From: Nitzschia sp. DOCU1
Lineage: Eukaryota; Bacillariophyta; Bacillariophyceae; Bacillariales; Bacillariaceae
DNA length: 64,000 bases
Direction of reading: 5' to 3'
Assembly: GCA_951394045.1 (NCBI GenBank)
Contig: OX595996.1
Span: forward strand, 248,001-312,000
Part shown: in pieces, positions 8,689 to 20,116 of the stretch
Layout of the letters: the number at the start of each line of letters is the position of its first letter
Position numbering within the stretch: position 1 is the stretch's first letter
The notes under the pieces: model-generated
The model's input: only the letters and a program-made list of their open reading frames with translations
Database searches by the model: none
Told to the model about the DNA's origin: nothing
Program-made: the position numbers and the translations under genes

Positions 8689-11600
8689 TCACGTCAAACT
8701 TAGAACGAAATTCCCTTTACTCGTCCCTTTGCCACTCACTAGAACCCGGAAAATTTCACCTTCATTCGTTGGGAAGGTCACCCAGCTTTTGAGACCACAA
8801 TTGTCGTCGTTTCCGCCCAAGCATTTCAGATTTGAGCAATCATCTCCCGCGTAGACTGATATTTGAGTATCAAAATCTGTAAACTCCGAGCAGGTGGAAG
8901 CCGTCACGAATTCACCGGTACCGATGGCTTTGAACCAAACTCCGGCGCCACGGTTGGTTATACCATCGCAAACGTCTTCAAGTTCCGCGGTCGCGCCGAC
9001 CACACTCCCTTGGACAGAGGAGCCAACCGTAAGTGGTCCTACGGCCGTGCTGCATTGTTCATCATTTGTGCTGGCGACCGAAACTTCGATTGCAGTGTCA
9101 GGCTCATCGGAAACAACAACGGAATAATTTTCTCCGAAGACAGTGTAAAAGACCATAGAGCAAGTTCCTTGAATCGAGCCAATGCACTCAAAATCCGTCT
9201 CTCCTCCAGTGAGCACTGATATTTGCTGAATCGTGCTGTTAACTCCGCAAACATCAAACTCCATTGGTGATCCCGTGCCGGGGACAGAATACCATGCGCC
9301 GGGATAATCCGCAGCAACCCCGAAACAAGGATCCTCGAAACCAGCGACTGGAAAGGAAGGGATCACACCGCTGGTTTCCGAGTTGCCAAAAGGCAATTTC
9401 TGAGAGAATTCAAACTCATCGTTCGGTATCTCGTTGAGCACCAAATCAAAGGACCCTTCGCCTCGACTTGACACCGCGACGTAGTATTCGACGCCTAATT
9501 CAGCAAACCATGAAACGTTGCTTTGTAGGCCACATTCATCATCTCCTGCCGTGAGGCACTGTAATGTCTCACAGGAAACACCTTGAAAGATTGCCAGGGT
9601 TGTGTCGACCTCTGTTGACATTCCGCAAGTGGTTGCCTCGACTACGGACCCTGTTCCATTAAATGAATACCAGATCGTTGGTCCGTCGACGAGGAGTTGC
9701 GATGCTTGGCATGACAAGGCTTCCGTCGGTTTGACAGCACCGCCGGTAGATCCGCTGACTGCTTGACCAATCGTGAGGGGTGACGCATTATCGCAAAAAC
9801 TGGTTGCAAGACCAACTTGCAAGGCAAAGTTTCCATATTGATCAGATTCGGATCCACGAACGAGAATGTAGTAAATCGACCCAGCTGTGGCATTCCATGT
9901 CGACACGCTACCGGGACCGCAACTCTGGCCGTTATTAGTGAAACATCGAACAAAGTCGCAGTCGTTCCCTCCCGCTGTTTCAAGAACTTGAACTACGGCA
10001 TCAAACGTCGTTGACATGGGAGCACAAACCGATGCAGCAAGAGTCATCGTTTTATCCACCTCTACTCGGTACCAAGCACCGGGTTCATTGGCAACACAAG
10101 TCTGACGTAAGCCGCCGATGCCCCCCTCACCGTCCTGGCTGAATATGGTGTGCCCAAGCTCAGTTTGCCCAATTTGCAAGGTTTCGCTGACACCCCCACA
10201 TAAATAATTATCGAGGGATTGCTCTATCTTGAGACTGAAATCTCCCGGTCCAAATATTTGAAGGTAGTAAACAACCCCAACTTCGCTCTGCCATGTGATG
10301 GATTCTTGCTCGGCCTCTCCAACGACACCAGAGGCGCTGAGACAGTTGAGCGACTCACAACCTCCACTGTACACTTGCATTCGAGCAATTTGATTCGACA
10401 GTTTGGTCGATGCCATGATCGCTGTCCCAGTTCCCACAACCTTGTACCATGCCGACGGTGCGGTTACATCGGTCCCGGAGCATTGCCCGACTGGTTGGAA
10501 CAGCGACCCTGAAGTGGATCCCAGAATTGTGACGCCGTCTAGGTCTACGTCAATGGCATTTGCACAGTCCATATTAGCAGATGACGAGGTTGGATCGAGT
10601 TCTTGGACTTTGAGTTGAAAGGATCCTACTCTACCCTCATAGCCATGGACGAAAATGTAATAGCCCGTCTTGTCCTCGGTCCGCCACACGACACTGGATT
10701 GCATTCCACAATTTTGGTCCCCGCCGTCGACGCATTGTAAATTGACACAATCCCCCGTAAAAACTGAAATTTGAGTGTCGAATCCATCTTCTTCTTGTGA
10801 TTTTGGTGGATCACACGTGGAAGCAATAAGGGGCTTGCCAGTTCCAAGGACCCAGTACCAAAGACCTTTGGCCGTGCTCCAAACCTGATTTCCACATGCT
10901 GGCACGCTGGCCACAAGGCCTTGATCCGTATTTCCAATGACTTGGACGTCGATTGGACCAAACCAAGAAGAATTGTTGGCCAAAGAGGCAGCCATGTCGC
11001 ATTGAATGTTGGTAGCAGCATTGGGGTCTCGTTCCAACGCGCTACCCGGCAAAAGCGATAGTGTAAAATCACCCACCGTATTCCCAACGCCGTGGACATA
11101 GATAAAGTAGGCCGCCCCTGTTTGAGTGGTCCACAGGACAGACGCGGAATTGCTAGCCGTGACACACTGAAGTTTTAAGCAAGAACCGGTAAATATCGAG
11201 ATACGTCCATCCAAGTCGTGTAGAGTCGCTTGTACAAATTTCGATTCGAGTGCTTGAAAGACAAACCAAGCGCCAGTAGAAGTATATGGAGCATTGTTGC
11301 ACTCTGGAGGAATCTCCGCATCTTTTGGAGCGAATTTGGTGGTTCCGAACTGATAGACAGCAGTATCTGCTGAAGAGACATCTGGAAGTTCAATGGATTT
11401 GGAGCATTGATCGTTGAGCTCCTGGTCTTGAACCGCCAAGGCAAAGATACCATCGGAGTTGCGATTGCCATGCACCAAAATATAATATCGTTCACCTTCT
11501 TGGGCCAAGAAGGTTAGGTGGCTACCATTTTGACCACATAAACTGCTCTGATCATTGGCTGCTATGCATTGAAGCTTGTCGCAGCCCCCCGACGTTGCTT

Positions 11601-12561
11601 GATAGACAGATAGTTGTGTATCAAAGTTAGTAGTGGTAGTGGAGGTATCGTCACAGGTACTGACGCTCAAAAGAACTCCCGTTCCTTGTAAAAAGTACCA
11701 AACACCCTTTCCATTGTTCCTCAGATCCCCACACACGGGGGCGTCGTCGTCGGGCATAGCCTCCTCGGTGGTTCCCACTATCGTCTGAGGCGCGTTAATG
11801 TGGACAGCTTCCGTGCAAACGTCTCGAGATACTTGCAGCAGGTCGTCGACGGATCCTGGGGCAGCCGTAGGAGCTTTCTCACTCTCACTAGCATCTTTTT
11901 CGTTTGAGTCCTTGCCAGCTGCCATAATGCCACCCACGACACCGCCAACAATCAAGAGAAGCAATACCAGTACTGCATACACCATCCGCCGTTTCTTCTG
12001 GTTCCCACCAGAGTCTTTCTTTGCGGGTACAAATTCTGCAGCTTCTTCCAAGTCCTTTAATATTTGATCTTGGGCATTGTGTTCGACTTGACGACGTCGA
12101 TGACCATTGCTGTTCTTGTTGCCTGCATTACGCATTTTAGCAGCAGTCTTTTGTTGCTGCTGCCTGGTCACTGTATCGACAATCACATCTTGTACCTGCT
12201 GTTTGGTCACTGTATCGACAATGACATCTAAAATCAAAGCTTCTGTATTCACAGCCTCTTCTGTTGATGGCGATCGGACCATATTACTCTTTGCGTGAGT
12301 ACTACTATTTCGCATCCGAGGTGACAATTCTTCTTCGTCGCGTTGTAAATCTTCCAAAATGGTCAGATTGGAAGGTGAAAGATTATTATTGGACGTGGTT
12401 GTTGAATCCTCATGACTCTTGGCAGTGCTAGTAGTATCGACTAACAGCAAGGTTTCTGGTACTTTGTCAGGAAGTATGACACTTTCATCATTTGTTGGGA
12501 CGAGTATTCGACTTTTGGAGGAGGAGATGCGCCCTTGAGGATCGCGGCCCATTTTTAACAA
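8689..12561 (-). CDS. Type II membrane protein with eight extracellular modules
   Basis: Single-exon frame of 1290 aa. Residues 1-190 are a hydrophilic, presumably cytosolic tail. A basic stop (KKRRM) precedes one membrane helix (VYAVLVLLLLIVGGVVGGIM, about residues 192-215). The rest is eight copies of a module of about 120 aa. Each runs: Cys near the start, GxWY/F...GTG, xASTC, FDTQISVYxGxC..LxC, a CG pair, then a tyrosine-rich YYILVHG strand and a closing FxLxV strand. The pattern is that of a small beta-sandwich with two or three disulfides, resembling pre-peptidase C-terminal (PPC-like) domains. The module family is not certain. A surface adhesion or ligand-binding role is inferred. It is divergent from the related gene at 13220. 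Confidence 0.8.
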   Translation of the reverse strand: MLKMGRDPQGRISSSKSRILVPTNDESVILPDKVPETLLLVDTTSTAKSHEDSTTTSNNNLSPSNLTILEDLQRDEEELSPRMRNSSTHAKSNMVRSPSTEEAVNTEALILDVIVDTVTKQQVQDVIVDTVTRQQQQKTAAKMRNAGNKNSNGHRRRQVEHNAQDQILKDLEEAAEFVPAKKDSGGNQKKRRMVYAVLVLLLLIVGGVVGGIMAAGKDSNEKDASESEKAPTAAPGSVDDLLQVSRDVCTEAVHINAPQTIVGTTEEAMPDDDAPVCGDLRNNGKGVWYFLQGTGVLLSVSTCDDTSTTTTNFDTQLSVYQATSGGCDKLQCIAANDQSSLCGQNGSHLTFLAQEGERYYILVHGNRNSDGIFALAVQDQELNDQCSKSIELPDVSSADTAVYQFGTTKFAPKDAEIPPECNNAPYTSTGAWFVFQALESKFVQATLHDLDGRISIFTGSCLKLQCVTASNSASVLWTTQTGAAYFIYVHGVGNTVGDFTLSLLPGSALERDPNAATNIQCDMAASLANNSSWFGPIDVQVIGNTDQGLVASVPACGNQVWSTAKGLWYWVLGTGKPLIASTCDPPKSQEEDGFDTQISVFTGDCVNLQCVDGGDQNCGMQSSVVWRTEDKTGYYIFVHGYEGRVGSFQLKVQELDPTSSSANMDCANAIDVDLDGVTILGSTSGSLFQPVGQCSGTDVTAPSAWYKVVGTGTAIMASTKLSNQIARMQVYSGGCESLNCLSASGVVGEAEQESITWQSEVGVVYYLQIFGPGDFSLKIEQSLDNYLCGGVSETLQIGQTELGHTIFSQDGEGGIGGLRQTCVANEPGAWYRVEVDKTMTLAASVCAPMSTTFDAVVQVLETAGGNDCDFVRCFTNNGQSCGPGSVSTWNATAGSIYYILVRGSESDQYGNFALQVGLATSFCDNASPLTIGQAVSGSTGGAVKPTEALSCQASQLLVDGPTIWYSFNGTGSVVEATTCGMSTEVDTTLAIFQGVSCETLQCLTAGDDECGLQSNVSWFAELGVEYYVAVSSRGEGSFDLVLNEIPNDEFEFSQKLPFGNSETSGVIPSFPVAGFEDPCFGVAADYPGAWYSVPGTGSPMEFDVCGVNSTIQQISVLTGGETDFECIGSIQGTCSMVFYTVFGENYSVVVSDEPDTAIEVSVASTNDEQCSTAVGPLTVGSSVQGSVVGATAELEDVCDGITNRGAGVWFKAIGTGEFVTASTCSEFTDFDTQISVYAGDDCSNLKCLGGNDDNCGLKSWVTFPTNEGEIFRVLVSGKGTSKGNFVLSLT

Positions 12562-13219
12562 CGTTTGGAATCACACAACAACAACCTAGTAGGTAGTCAG
12601 GGCACCACTTTTTTAACACGGGCCGCAGACTAAACGATTGAGCAAGACGTAGTATTGAAGTGGATATCTACTTCGTTTTGCTTGTTTGTACAAGTGGAAA
12701 CACCCAACAACTTTTACAACTAGCTTCGTCACGTCTTTCTTCATCGTCGACTCTTGTACCCCATAAAAATGATGGCGGGCGTGACCGACGTAGCGCGACA
12801 CACATGCATAATGCGAGATTTTTAAAAGGGTTGAATGCCGCATGCTCGCGATGAACGGAATATATATTCCAATGCGTCTGCGCATATGTGCGACACTCTG
12901 CCGAAGCCCAAAGTTGTGGCGGCGCTATCGATTTGAAAACAAACGGAACAAAATCCTCCCACATGGAGTGAGTACTATGGAACAAAAGGGCAGCGCACCA
13001 TTCACTTGCCGTAGCTCTCGTGCCACTACTGCATTGCTGGATGCGAAGCAGGAATCTTGTCATTGCAACACTGCCATTCAATTCATCGGTCGATCATCAT
13101 CATCGTCGTCGTCGTCACTGCCAGAGTAACATCTCTGCCCCACCGTTTTGTTAAAAGAGTGTTCTCATTTTCATTCTGAAAAAAGATTTTTTATTGCAGA
13201 TTTCTTATACAAACAAAAA
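12562..13219. promoter_or_regulatory. Shared upstream region of the divergent module-protein pair
   Basis: 658 bp between the start codons of two divergently transcribed, homologous membrane-protein genes, so it should contain both promoters. A CAT/CGT-rich simple repeat (tcatcatcatcgtcgtcgtcg) lies at about 13094-13116. No recognised operator motif. Confidence 0.5.
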
Positions 13220-16200
13220 ATGAATCATGCCAACCCTGAAAATGTCGTGAGTGACGATGATTCATTCTTGCAAGAACTGGAGCAAACCCCTACGATTCGG
13301 CGTAAATCGGGCAGTGCCTTTCGACCCCTGTCAACGTCCCATAACAACCATGCGCCAACGAATTGCCCCTCGTTATCGGTCGATACAAAAAATAATAACA
13401 ACAAAACGAGAGGTGGTGGCGGCATTGCATCCTTGTGTCCTCCTTTGTTATCACCCAATGAAGAATTAACTTTGTTGGCGGTCAAACACAAGCCGAACTC
13501 TCCGGACCATGATGCCGATGGTGATTTTGCCTTGGAACCTCCTCGATCGTCGTCGTCCTTATCGAAACAGAAACGATACAACAATCGAAACGAGGAACAT
13601 CAGTCGCAACAAACGTTTCCAATGAAAACGACAACTGCAACGACGTACATGGATCCGACAACAGGAGAAGTCATTCATACGCAGCGTCCCATGAATGGTA
13701 ATACTCTTGCACAACAAGAACAGCAGCAACAACAATCAGATCGTCTGGCCAAACTTCGAGCTGCCGAACGAGCCAAAGTAGAACGCTATCATTCCTATGC
13801 CAAAGGACCTACGGTGCCTGCTGTATCCTCCTCTTCGACGGCATCGACGTTGAAACCTGGAGCCTTTTCGGTCGATGATTCCACGCTTAGTAGTAGTGCG
13901 AATCAAAAACTTAGAGGAAGGACAGGGACCAAATTTGCAGCGGCTACTGCTGCTTCGTCGTCGTCGTACGACGATAGTCTCGGGACACCCACTCCCTCGA
14001 CCTTGATTGAACGATTACAAGCGTCCGACGACGAGGAAATGCAACCGTATACGACCAGCTATCTTCCTTCCAAAAATGCTGCTCGAACAAGAAGACAACA
14101 GAGCAGTGGCGATTCGTCAACATCGATAGAAGGTGTCGAATCGGGGGATTCCTCCTTCTTGGCTAATTTGGGATCGACTGCACTGGCCGATGAGGATAGT
14201 TATCAAGATGATAATGATGGCAATTCGTCATCGATACCATCCTTGCCAGATGATACTCTGCCAGACCGAAATGGCATGAATGCCAATAGTAGTTTCGTCA
14301 CGAGAAGTCACCATCAAGTTTTGGATTTGATTGACGCCGAAGTATACGATGAAGGTGCCCAACGAGAACAAATCCGACTTCAAGCCGAATACGATGCGGA
14401 ACGAAGGCTGTTATCTAATGCTTTGTCAGCAGCGAATGCCAAGATCATTGTATCACCCGACGAAGATCCATGGTTGCCTTGGAAAGTCTATGGAGCTGTG
14501 GGGTGTTTATTATTGTGTGTCTTGGCGGCAGTCATCATCTTTTTTTCCATTCAGGGCAATGAAGATGGGGGTCCAAAGCCGGGGATGAATATTAAGTGTT
14601 CTACAGCAATGCAATTGACCAATTTGACGGGTGGTACAGTTAAAGGAGAAATTCTGCAAAACATAGCTGGTAATTTGGATACCGACTGTCTCGTGGAACC
14701 TGGTGAAGGATACACTCTATGGTACTATGTGCAAGGGAACGATCAACGGCTGATTGCCTCCACTTGTGAGGGCACAGGCTTGGACGATGAATCCGACACG
14801 CAAGTACTGGTGTTTGCTGGTCCTTGTGGCAAATTGACATGTATTGGAGGGTCGGACAAACTTTGTGGACAGCATGGATCTGTAGGATGGATAGCCGAAC
14901 AGGAGAAACGGTATTATATTGTTGTCAAAGGATTCCGAACATCCAATACAGGAAATTTTACATTGACTATCAATACGGTGCCGCGAAGCGGAAAGTGCCC
15001 AACTGCCCGAGAGATTACGTCTTTTGATAGCCTGACGATTGGATCGACTCGGAACCAAACCCTTGATGACTCGATTATAACCTGTGATGAAAACAACGCC
15101 ATCGCTGCTCCTGCTTCTTGGTTCAGGATGCACGGCGACGGCTCCGTTGTGTGTGCTTCTGTTTTCACAGAAGAGAGCCAAAATCCCGAATTCGGGGCAA
15201 CACTTTCCATTCTAGATGGCTCGAGTTGCGATGATTTGAGCTGCATTGGTGGAGCTTTGCCTGGGAATCCAGAGCCTTGGATCACAGGCGGCATTGCCTT
15301 TGTGGCAAGTGAAGGTAGTTTCTACTACGCCATCGTTCGTGGAATCCTGGATAGATCACAAGGAGATTTCATCTTGGATCTGACGCGTGCACCGCCCAAT
15401 GGAATTTGTGAGAAAGCACAAGCACTATCGGTTGGCGCCATAGGGGAGAACGGCACCATGGTCAATGCCTGCAATGTGCAACGATCCGAATGCTCAGGGT
15501 TGCTTGATGCCCCTGGGGTCTGGTACACTGTTGAGGGTACGGGGGAACTCTTGATTGTACGCATTCTCGGGCTGAAGTGCCGCTCGGAGTCTGACATCCA
15601 ATCTCAAGTATCCGTCTTTGTTGGTGGAGCACAAGGATGCTCCGATCTAAAGTGCATAGATTTTACACCAGTTGAGTGCACGGCCTCCAACGAAAAGGTC
15701 GCATCCCAGTGGTTTTCGGATCAAGGTGAATTGTACTATGTTTTGGTGCAGAGCTCGGATGAAAGGGACTTCGAAGTGCATTTGGAAGAGTTTCTCCCTG
15801 GAGGTGCCGGTGCTTGCGCTAATGCATCGAGCCTTTTGGCTTCGGGGGATATCAGTTTGGGAAGTACTCTTGCCTCTAACCCGGCGGAACTGGGAGACTG
15901 CTCTAATTCGACGGCCCGAGGAGTCTGGTACCTTGTGCAAGGAACGGGGGGCAGTTTGCGGGCTTCTACATGCAACCCTGGAACCAACTACTCCACTGAT
16001 CTCACGATTCTAAGCGGATCGTGTGATGGCCTTCAATGCGTCGACGCCAAAACGATCACTTGCGACGGAGAGCGGACCATTGCCTACTGGGAAACAAGTC
16101 CTGGTATCCAGTATGAAGTCTATGTTCACGGGCAGGAAGAGACAGACGCGGGGCGCTTCACATTGACGATTGAAGACGCTCAACTTTTCGTGGAGAATGA

Positions 16201-16576
16201 CTACTGTGGGACTGCGGAGATGATGAACGTCCCCTCTACGATTTTCAGTTCGACTGCAGGTGCTACGGAAGACCTCGCCTATGCTAGGTTGTGTGGGGAC
16301 GTCGCCACTGCACCTGGAGTGTGGTATACAGTAATTGGAACCGGTCGATTTATCACGGCCTCCCTTTGTGGTGACGGCACGCAATACGACACTCAACTCT
16401 ACGTCTTTGCTGGCGATAGCTGCAAGAATTTGACTTGCGTTAATTTCAACGAAGACGGGTGCGGAAATCAAAGTTTGATATCTTGGAATGCGGCTCAAGA
16501 CACGCTCTACTACATTCTAGTAGGCGGGTTTAATAATGCAGTGGGCGATTTCGAGCTGACGATATCAGAGGGATGA
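13220..16576 (+). CDS. Type II membrane protein with five extracellular modules
   Basis: Single-exon frame of 1118 aa from ATG 13220; an upstream in-frame extension to 13148 uses a non-ATG start and looks like leader. Residues 1-415 are a low-complexity cytosolic tail rich in Ser, Gln and Asn. One membrane helix follows (AVGCLLLCVLAAVIIFFSIQ, about residues 422-443). Then come five modules of about 120-130 aa with the same signature as the divergent neighbour: a leading Cys, SWFRM/GVWYTVxGTG, ASTC, DTQLYVFAGDSC..LTC, CG and YYILVGG. It is therefore a paralogue of the 8689-12561 protein, with fewer modules and a much longer tail. A cell-surface receptor or adhesion role is inferred; no catalytic motif was seen. 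Confidence 0.8.
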   Translation: MNHANPENVVSDDDSFLQELEQTPTIRRKSGSAFRPLSTSHNNHAPTNCPSLSVDTKNNNNKTRGGGGIASLCPPLLSPNEELTLLAVKHKPNSPDHDADGDFALEPPRSSSSLSKQKRYNNRNEEHQSQQTFPMKTTTATTYMDPTTGEVIHTQRPMNGNTLAQQEQQQQQSDRLAKLRAAERAKVERYHSYAKGPTVPAVSSSSTASTLKPGAFSVDDSTLSSSANQKLRGRTGTKFAAATAASSSSYDDSLGTPTPSTLIERLQASDDEEMQPYTTSYLPSKNAARTRRQQSSGDSSTSIEGVESGDSSFLANLGSTALADEDSYQDDNDGNSSSIPSLPDDTLPDRNGMNANSSFVTRSHHQVLDLIDAEVYDEGAQREQIRLQAEYDAERRLLSNALSAANAKIIVSPDEDPWLPWKVYGAVGCLLLCVLAAVIIFFSIQGNEDGGPKPGMNIKCSTAMQLTNLTGGTVKGEILQNIAGNLDTDCLVEPGEGYTLWYYVQGNDQRLIASTCEGTGLDDESDTQVLVFAGPCGKLTCIGGSDKLCGQHGSVGWIAEQEKRYYIVVKGFRTSNTGNFTLTINTVPRSGKCPTAREITSFDSLTIGSTRNQTLDDSIITCDENNAIAAPASWFRMHGDGSVVCASVFTEESQNPEFGATLSILDGSSCDDLSCIGGALPGNPEPWITGGIAFVASEGSFYYAIVRGILDRSQGDFILDLTRAPPNGICEKAQALSVGAIGENGTMVNACNVQRSECSGLLDAPGVWYTVEGTGELLIVRILGLKCRSESDIQSQVSVFVGGAQGCSDLKCIDFTPVECTASNEKVASQWFSDQGELYYVLVQSSDERDFEVHLEEFLPGGAGACANASSLLASGDISLGSTLASNPAELGDCSNSTARGVWYLVQGTGGSLRASTCNPGTNYSTDLTILSGSCDGLQCVDAKTITCDGERTIAYWETSPGIQYEVYVHGQEETDAGRFTLTIEDAQLFVENDYCGTAEMMNVPSTIFSSTAGATEDLAYARLCGDVATAPGVWYTVIGTGRFITASLCGDGTQYDTQLYVFAGDSCKNLTCVNFNEDGCGNQSLISWNAAQDTLYYILVGGFNNAVGDFELTISEG

Positions 16577-17287
16577 CGAACACTAATCAAAGATACTGGG
16601 TTTTGTCGCTCTGTGCGGCATCTTTTGTGTTGACTCGGGTCCAGCTCTCTGTACGAGTGGTTTTTTTCGAAACGTTGGTGCAATAGGCCTTGCACGGCAA
16701 GAAGAGGGTCGAGGTGTGATTCGGAGTTTTCGTGCTCGGGGCCTCCTAATAATTTGCTGTCACTTGGCCTGCTGTCTGGCTGTTAGGAAAAAGCAGCGAC
16801 TCNNNNNNNNNNNNNNNNNNNNNNNNNNNNNNNNNNNNNNNNNNNNNNNNNNNNNNNNNNNNNNNNNNNNNNNNNNNNNNNNNNNNNNNNNNNNNNNNNN
16901 NNNNNNNNNNNNNNNNNNNNNNNNNNNNNNNNNNNNNNNNNNNNNNNNNNNNNNNNNNNNNNNNNNNNNNNNNNNNNNNNNNNNNNNNNNNNNNNNNNNN
17001 NNACGATGATCCTCACAACAACAAGGTACGGAAAGGTACTGTTTGTACCGGCATCAAGCGCTGTTCGGAAAGTGATTTTGTTTTGACAAATCAAATAAAC
17101 CGCTGGAAAGGACAGCTCAAAACTCAAACTCAACCCATTTTGAAAAACATCAAGACGACACCACGGTAAGGAAATGTACTGTTTGGAATGCTGTGCAGCA
17201 GCAGAGTAACAACTCCAGAACTAACGCCTCATTCGTATTCTCTCGGCTTCTACTCGGCTAGTAGAGGTAACAAGGAGTATCATCGCC
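16577..17287. other. Intergenic with assembly gap
   Basis: Contains the run of N at 16803-17002. The right part (about 17120-17287) resembles 21090-21289, the region in front of the intact Cys-rich gene, so the duplicated module begins near or inside the gap. Confidence 0.6.
16803..17002. other. Assembly gap, 200 N
   Basis: Exactly 200 undetermined bases. The round number suggests a scaffolding gap of unknown true length. Frames reported across it are meaningless. Confidence 0.99.
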
Positions 17288-17943
17288 ATGAGCATCATGA
17301 GAATGGCAACAACCACTACCAATGCAGAGCAGATCGCTTTTGTTATTGAGGAGTCGAAATCATTGAAGGATGCTCAGGACTACATCCGCAGCACTAACGG
17401 TTGTTCGACAACCTTATCTTTCCTCAGGTTGCCCAGATACGGTCGTCCGAGTGGTTTCTGACTCTACAGCTGATGCTAAGGTCTTTGCCAACGCCATTCG
17501 TGGCAAATTGAAGGCAACTGGCGATGATCTTGGTCATAGACGTGTTGAGCGGCGACTTTGGAATCTTCTTCCCCATTTTCGACACCTTGGCCTCGGGAGC
17601 TACTTTCGACGAGCTTCGATATATCGCCGATGCAACCAGAGGTGAGTTCTTTGACTTGTCTGATTTTAACCTTGGTGATGTCACTACTGCTTGCAGCAAT
17701 GCCAGCATAGATTTCTATTCCCTTTACTTTTGCCCCGAGGACCGGTGCGGAGACAATCAAATCCGAATCTGCCATGTCGACAGTACGGTCGGCTCCGAGG
17801 ATCGCATTTGCATTAACCCGCTTGAAATTTATGACTATTTCAATCATTTCAATCACGTATACGACTGTTGTGGTCCTTGCCCTTGCAGGGACCCCCTTCG
17901 CAACTCGCGCCGCGGTGATATCAACATGAACAATGGCGACTGA
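17288..17943 (+). pseudogene. Decayed paralogue of the Cys-rich secreted protein
   Basis: The start (ATG 17288) aligns with the intact gene at 21290: both read accaatgcagagca soon after the start, encoding T/S-T-N-A-E-Q. The C-terminal part (about 17690-17940) encodes NQIRICHV...ICINPLE then YDCCGPCPCR, matching QICHFPPGNP...LCIAQSA and DYCGPC of the intact protein. Between them the frame shifts at least twice. The frame opened by the ATG stops near 17460, and a frame with SDSTADAKVFANAIRGKLKA crosses into the next at about 17524. The (TAGP)n spacer is absent, and the middle (LRYIADATRGEFFDLSDF) is unlike the intact gene. Very short introns cannot be excluded, but decay is more likely. Confidence 0.5.
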
Positions 17944-17945
17944 AA

Positions 17946-20070
17946 GGCCTTGAAATCAGCCACCATGATTACATGCTTGCATGAAATTTGCTCGATGAAG
18001 CAACTAGTGGATACCATCGGTTATCACAAAAACAAAAGCCGTTGATCACGAATTGTTGACCGATAGTTGTTCCCGAATGCAAATGACAGGAGAGCCAGTT
18101 CCATCTCGTCCAGAAAGCCCTTGAGTTATCATAATACTGCCAAAAGTGCGTCTACTCTCCATCATGGTGGTAGGCTAGCTCTCTTGCTCCATGGGTACTT
18201 GCAGCAAGCGCGATGTGTGATGCCACAGCCATCGATTCTATGATTCCATGATTCCATGGTGGCAGCTGTACAAGTCCGTTTGTCGATGGAAGAGATGCAT
18301 CATCGTAATGAGATCCTTGCTCCGACGGCGGAGGATGACGTGTCGTGTATGCGTCCATTTGGAATTGCCCACACGACTCGACTCGCCGGCTTGGTTTGCG
18401 AGCGTGTCAACGCATTGGCATCAAAATACGTCATTGTTCGCGTGCCACAAAACAGACGCTGTCGGCCAATTGCAGTCTTTACATGTCATCTTCGTTCCAT
18501 CCTTGCATTGCTACTTCGACTCACTAACGCCACCACGACCATCCTCTACACAAGTCACAAGTGTGGGCATCCACGACAATGCTGATGATGAGTCAGTCGA
18601 TACTTCTTCTCAAGTCGTAATGACGGTTGTTGTTGCGGCCCCAGCACAATGATTCACTGCAATCGTTCTTGGAGCATTGTTGTTGAAATTGGCATTGGAG
18701 TTTCGTTTCGGTGCTGCCACCGTGACGATAATGGACACTACGGCCACCCGTAACTGTTTCAATGGGGTTGGTTGTCGTTGGTGCTGTCTCGTCTTCCAGC
18801 AAGTCCAATTACGATGAAAGCATGCTACCAGTAAAATTGTGACCGCCGCTTGTTGCTTGGTGGAAGACTTGGCACATCGATCGGGTAGTGAAGCCGCCCA
18901 AGAACGTCAACAAAAGAAATGGGCTTCAAGAAGAAACAAGAAGCTCCAGCAACAGCCGATGATGAATTTGACAAGGAATTCGAGGCAGATACGTCGGTAG
19001 CAGACATGGTGGGGCCAGACTACTGTCACAGCGCCAGTATGCGCCAGTACTAGTATGATGCAGTGCTCGATTATCATCGTCAGCCTACTACACCCCCCGC
19101 TGCTCTAGTTGGCAGAGAACGAGACGACCAAAACCCCATATCAAACTTGCAAGGATGGCGCGAGTATGAGTGAGACGAAACAAACTATCTGTCATTACAA
19201 AGGAATTATTGGTCGTCCTTCTTAATTTGACATCACGACAGAGAATTGTCCGAAAGACACGAGGAGTGGAGGCAAATCGATTCATTGGCTACTGTATCTG
19301 TATTACCCAATTCTACTATCAGTGGGTAATACCGCCGTCTCGTTGTCGACGTAGTGCTGGTAGTAACAGTCGAAATCGAAATGGCGGAAGGGGCGGCATT
19401 AACGAATTCGTGACCCACTGGACTTCTGTCTTAGTTGTTGTCAATTGCGAGTCAGCAGTCCACTATCTACTACAGTTTAGCTACCACCGGTACTATTAGC
19501 GAGAAATCTCGCTTCTCCAGCAATAGAGGAAACGACTTCTCGACTTTTAGAACGAAGGAATCCAATCCATTTTTCTGAAATGGGGGATTGCGAGCCTTGT
19601 ATCCATAGAGACTGCCATCATCAGGGCACCTACAAGCATATGTACCACGAAGAATTATTTACAAGAGAATTTGATTTCGAAATATGTTCAAAGTGCTTCA
19701 GGAGTATTACCACCAGATAATAGGATGGCCAGCTGCTGCTTAAATTAGCGTCTGGTCCAAGTCCATGCGGCGGGGGCCATAGCGCTTTGCCTTCGTTTCG
19801 ATAAAGTTGTTTATTTATGCATCTCAGACAATTTTAACATCGCCAACGCCACAAAAAATTTAGGCCCCCAAATCAGGGAATTGAGCAGTTCGGATTGTGA
19901 TTAGTTTTGATTCGTTGGCGTCGCATCTTGTGGTTCTCCCCACTCGGAGTATTCCTCCTGCAATCTTCGCATTCCCATTCGTTTAATTATGGCCGACTTT
20001 TGTCGGCGCCAGGCCCATGCCGTAGTGACGTTATACGGAGTTCTGTGTGTACACCGAGGAGCTTCGATAC
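17946..20070. other. Long intergenic region, no clear gene
   Basis: The first part (to about 18110) still resembles the 3' flank of the intact Cys-rich gene (gaatcagccaccaggattac versus gaaatcagccaccatgatta). A short protein-like stretch on plus at about 18920-19050 (GFKKKQEAPATADDEFDKEF) is too short to call a gene. A small palindrome gcgagaaatctcgc lies at about 19499. No other supported feature. Confidence 0.5.
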
Positions 20071-20087
20071 CGCGCGAGCGGTATCCC
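20068..20087. repeat. Perfect 8-bp inverted repeat
   Basis: gataccgc - gcga - gcggtatc forms a hairpin with an 8-bp stem and 4-base loop. It sits next to a cluster of short direct repeats, so it may be part of a degraded mobile element. Function unknown. Confidence 0.6.
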
Positions 20088-20116
20088 GAAAACGAGCTAA
20101 CCGTTTTGGCGATAAT

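Noticed and set aside
16716..17133. Open frames spanning the N gap
   Set aside because: Translation through undetermined bases has no meaning.
18248..18652. 134-codon plus frame
   Set aside because: A competing frame of similar length overlaps it and neither shows domain features or a paralogue.
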